NCBI GenBank assembly: GCA_963709425.1
Contig: CAVPWG010000005.1
Location: 806,001 to 870,000, forward strand
Source: JAICJC01 sp963709425
GTDB taxonomy: Bacteria > Actinomycetota > Thermoleophilia > Gaiellales > JAICJC01
Length of the DNA stretch: 64,000 bases
Direction: 5' to 3'
Shown: in pieces, positions 61,751 through 64,000 of the stretch
How the letters are laid out: the number at the start of each line of letters is the position of its first letter
Numbering within the stretch: position 1 is the stretch's first letter
The notes under the pieces: model-generated
The model's input: only the letters and a program-made list of their open reading frames with translations
Told to the model about the DNA's origin: nothing
The model's database searches: none
Position numbers and translations under genes: made by a program

Positions 61751-63430
61751 CTAGCGGCGCAAAAGAGGCTTGTACTTGATCCGGTGTGGCTGGTCGGCCT
61801 CGGCACCCAGCCGAGACCGCCGGTTCTGCTCGTATTCGTCGTAGGAGCCCTCGAACCAGACGACCTCGGAATCGCCCTCGAATGCCAGCATGTGGGTCGC
61901 AATCCGGTCGAGGAACCAGCGGTCGTGCGAGATCACGACCGCGCACCCGGCGAAATCGACGAGCGCGTCCTCCAGCGCTCGCAGCGTGTCGACGTCGAGG
62001 TCGTTGGTCGGCTCGTCGAGCAGGAGCACGTTGCCGCCTGAGCGGAGCAGCTTGGCCAGGTGGAGCCGGTTTCGCTCGCCGCCCGACAGGTCGCCGACAC
62101 GCTTCTGCTGGTCGCCGCCGCGAAAGTTGAAGGACGCGGCGTAGGCGCGCGAGTTGACCTCCCGTTTCCCGAGCGCGATCGTGTCCTTGCCGCCGGAGAT
62201 CTCCTTCCAGACGGTGGTCGCCGGATCGAGGTCGGAGCGAGCCTGGTCGACGTATGCGAGCTCGACGGACGACCCGATGACAAGCTCGCCCGCGTCGGCC
62301 GGCTCCTCGCCCGCGATCATGCGAAAGAGCGTCGTCTTGCCGGCGCCGTTCGCACCGACCACCCCGACGATCCCGCCCGGCGGCAGCGAGAACGACAGGC
62401 CGTCGATGAGCAGGCGGTCGCCGTAGCCCTTGACGACGTCGCGCGCCTCGACGACGAGGTCGCCCAGCCGGGGGCCGGCGGGGATGTGGATCTCGACCCG
62501 GTCGAGCTTGACGTTCGCCTCTTCGGCCAGGAGCTGTTCGTAGGACTCGACCCGGGCCCTCGACTTCGCGTGCCGGGCGCGTGGGGCCATGCGTACCCAC
62601 TCCAGCTCGCGTGCCAGCGTCCGCCGCCTGGCCGACTCCTGCTTCTCCTCGACCGCGAGGCGAGCCTGCTTCTGCTCGAGCCACGAGGAGTAGTTGCCCT
62701 GGAACGGGATCCCGTGGCCACGGTCGAGCTCCAGGATCCAGCCGGCGACGTTATCGAGGAAGTAGCGGTCGTGGGTCACCGCGAGCACCGTGCCGGCGTA
62801 CTCGGCCAGGAACCGCTCGAGCCAGGCGACGGACTCGGCGTCGAGGTGGTTCGTCGGCTCGTCGAGGAGCAGCAGGTCGGGCGACGACAGCAGGACGCGG
62901 CAGAGCGCGACCCGGCGGCGCTCGCCGCCCGACAGCGTCGCCACGTCGGCGTCGCCGGGCGGGCAGCGCAGGGCATCCATGGCCGTGTCGAGCATGCGGT
63001 CCAGGTTCCAGGCGTCGGTGCGGTCGATCCGGTCCTGCACTTCGCCCTGCTCCTCGAGCAGCGCCGTCATCTCGTCGTCGGACATCGGCTCGGCGAACCG
63101 CGCCGAGATCTCCTCGAACCGCTGGAGCAGGTCGCGCTTCTCCGCCACGCCGTCCTCGACGTTCCCGCGGACGTCCTTCGCGGCGTCGAGCTCCGGCTCC
63201 TGCGGGAGAAGGCCGGCCGTAGCCCCGGGAGCCAGCCGGGCGTCGCCGGAGGACGGCTCGTCGAGGCCGGCCATGATCCGAAGGAGCGTCGACTTGCCGG
63301 CGCCGTTGGGGCCCAGGACGCCGATCTTCGCGCCCGGGAGGAAGGACAGCGAGATGTCGCGCAGCACCTGCCGGTCGGGCCCGTGGAACTTCTGCACCCG
63401 GTGCATCGAGTAGACGTAGGTGTGGCTCAC
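61751..63430 (-). CDS. ettA: energy-dependent translational throttle protein EttA (ABC-F)
   Basis: 559-residue soluble ABC-F ATPase that binds the ribosomal E site and gates entry into elongation according to ATP/ADP. Two ATPase cassettes: GVLGPNGAGKSTLLRIMAG with LSGGERRRVALCRVLL and LDEPTNHLDAESV, then VVGANGAGKTTLFRMIAG with LSGGERNRLHLAKLL and LDEPTNDLDVDTL, separated by the basic P-site tRNA-interaction linker (RARHAKSRARVESYEQLL). Length and the ending PHRIKYKPLLRR are typical of EttA. GTG start. Confidence 0.95.
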   Translation of the reverse strand: MSHTYVYSMHRVQKFHGPDRQVLRDISLSFLPGAKIGVLGPNGAGKSTLLRIMAGLDEPSSGDARLAPGATAGLLPQEPELDAAKDVRGNVEDGVAEKRDLLQRFEEISARFAEPMSDDEMTALLEEQGEVQDRIDRTDAWNLDRMLDTAMDALRCPPGDADVATLSGGERRRVALCRVLLSSPDLLLLDEPTNHLDAESVAWLERFLAEYAGTVLAVTHDRYFLDNVAGWILELDRGHGIPFQGNYSSWLEQKQARLAVEEKQESARRRTLARELEWVRMAPRARHAKSRARVESYEQLLAEEANVKLDRVEIHIPAGPRLGDLVVEARDVVKGYGDRLLIDGLSFSLPPGGIVGVVGANGAGKTTLFRMIAGEEPADAGELVIGSSVELAYVDQARSDLDPATTVWKEISGGKDTIALGKREVNSRAYAASFNFRGGDQQKRVGDLSGGERNRLHLAKLLRSGGNVLLLDEPTNDLDVDTLRALEDALVDFAGCAVVISHDRWFLDRIATHMLAFEGDSEVVWFEGSYDEYEQNRRSRLGAEADQPHRIKYKPLLRR

Positions 63431-63466
63431 GGCGGCGAAGGATAGGCGACGGGCCCGGGACGCCCG

Positions 63467-63889
63467 TCAGCGGCGCCGCGAGGCAACAGCCGTGCCCAGG
63501 ATGGCGGCCGCGCCGAACCCGGCTGCGCCCGAGAGGATCGCGACGATCGGCCCGGCACCCAGGTCGTTGAGCCCCACGATCCCCGGCCCGGCCACCAGGA
63601 ACACCGGCGCGATCACGAGCAGACGGTCGCGCCACAGCTCGCGCGGGCCCGAGCCGAACTGGAAGAAGCAGACCGCTCCGACCACCGCCGCGATGGCGAC
63701 CGCGACCGTGGCCGCCGCCGTCTCCGACACGACGCCGAGGCGGCCAAGCATCACCGCAGCCAGCGCGACGATCGCTGCGGCGGACCCGATCCCGGCGACG
63801 AGCACATCCGTCCGGACGAGCCGCCGCAGCTCCTCCGGCGTGAGCGCCGGGGAGGGCCGGGCGGCCGGCCCTCCCCGCGCATCCGTCAC
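63467..63889 (-). CDS. hypothetical membrane protein, four spans
   Basis: 140 residues: a basic N-terminal tail (LTPEELRRLVRTDVL) and four membrane helices (IGSAAAIVALAAVMLGRLGV, VAVAIAAVVGAVCFFQFG, LLVIAPVFLVAGPGIVGL and IVAILSGAAGFGAAAILG). No known family. The GTG start overlaps the stop of the partial gene upstream (GTGA), so the two are co-transcribed. Confidence 0.7.
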   Translation of the reverse strand: MTDARGGPAARPSPALTPEELRRLVRTDVLVAGIGSAAAIVALAAVMLGRLGVVSETAAATVAVAIAAVVGAVCFFQFGSGPRELWRDRLLVIAPVFLVAGPGIVGLNDLGAGPIVAILSGAAGFGAAAILGTAVASRRR

Positions 63890-64000
63890 AGCGTCCCGGG
63901 CGCCGCCTGCGCCTGGGGTTCGGGCGGCGGCGTGAGGGCATCCGCCCGATGCTCGGGCAGGATCTCCATCCGGTGCTGCTGGTAGCCGTAGTAGAGGATG
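63886..64000 (-). CDS. C-terminal fragment of an unidentified protein, cut by the window edge
   Basis: The leftward frame is open to the last base and ends with a TGA in a GTGA overlap with the following membrane protein gene. The visible tail (ILYYGYQQHRMEILPEHRAD, then a Pro/Ala/Gln-rich end) is too short to name. The tyrosine-rich start could be the end of a membrane helix. Confidence 0.6.
   Translation of the reverse strand, partial: ILYYGYQQHRMEILPEHRADALTPPPEPQAQAAPGTL

Overview
The window is very GC-rich (roughly 70%), densely packed, and full of 1-4 nt stop/start overlaps (ATGA, GTGA, TGATG). Its gene families (PucR and NarL-type regulators, acyl-CoA carboxylase with a small epsilon-like subunit, CydDC, SucCD, a MoaX-type MoaD-MoaE fusion, EttA, DUF7144 and DUF6220 membrane proteins) point to a soil-type actinobacterium. 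I would guess the class Thermoleophilia (Gaiellales/Solirubrobacterales), but that placement is inference. No rRNA, confident tRNA, CRISPR array or prophage was seen.

Left part (0-12 kb): the 3' part of an aldose 1-epimerase; the cydDC exporter pair without cydAB; a small DUF7144 membrane protein; a secreted beta-propeller-like protein; a PLP aminotransferase; succinyl-CoA ligase sucCD; an FAD-linked oxidase; a lipoprotein cytochrome c; and a PfkB-type kinase. Next (12-19 kb) comes a tightly overlapping catabolic operon: methylmalonate-semialdehyde dehydrogenase, ADP-forming acyl-CoA synthetase, enoyl-CoA hydratase, class III aminotransferase, Zn dehydrogenase. It is transcribed divergently from a PucR regulator. 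Two convergent two-component systems (22-26.5 kb) and an SDR/QueA-like pair follow. At 28-35 kb lie a biotin-dependent acyl-CoA carboxylase (alpha, epsilon-like, beta), a polyprenyl glycosylphosphotransferase and a split methylmalonyl-CoA-mutase-type large subunit. Together with mmsA and sucCD these outline propionyl-CoA to succinate, although the epimerase and the mutase B12 subunit are not in the window.

The 35-45 kb part carries moaX, a site-2 protease, a phosphoesterase, a D,D-carboxypeptidase, selA-selB (selenocysteine incorporation), class I aldolase, an MscS channel and a phosphodiesterase. Several of these genes (moaX, selA, selB, mscS, and DUF1638 at 48 kb) are interrupted by single-base frameshifts, mostly one extra base in a short G/C run. 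This looks more like consensus error than decay, though selAB is hit so often that it deserves checking.

The most distinctive locus is 45-58 kb: a corrinoid-dependent demethylation system. An IclR-type regulator leads an overlapping leftward operon (corrinoid protein, a 52-aa ORF, pterin methyltransferase, RACo-like Fe-S/ASKHA activator, DUF1638 protein, Zn alcohol dehydrogenase, MATE exporter). It lies opposite a divergent non-pyrrolysine MttB-family methyltransferase, an aminotransferase and a 2-hydroxyacid dehydrogenase. A homocysteine methyltransferase, a PF13769-like 'virulence factor' protein and a SAM methyltransferase lie just beyond. A REP-associated tyrosine transposase with four palindromes at an exact 36-bp period sits inside this region. 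The right end holds a GFA protein, a GGDEF/HD-GYP protein, a secreted protein, ettA and two membrane-protein genes, the last one truncated by the window edge.
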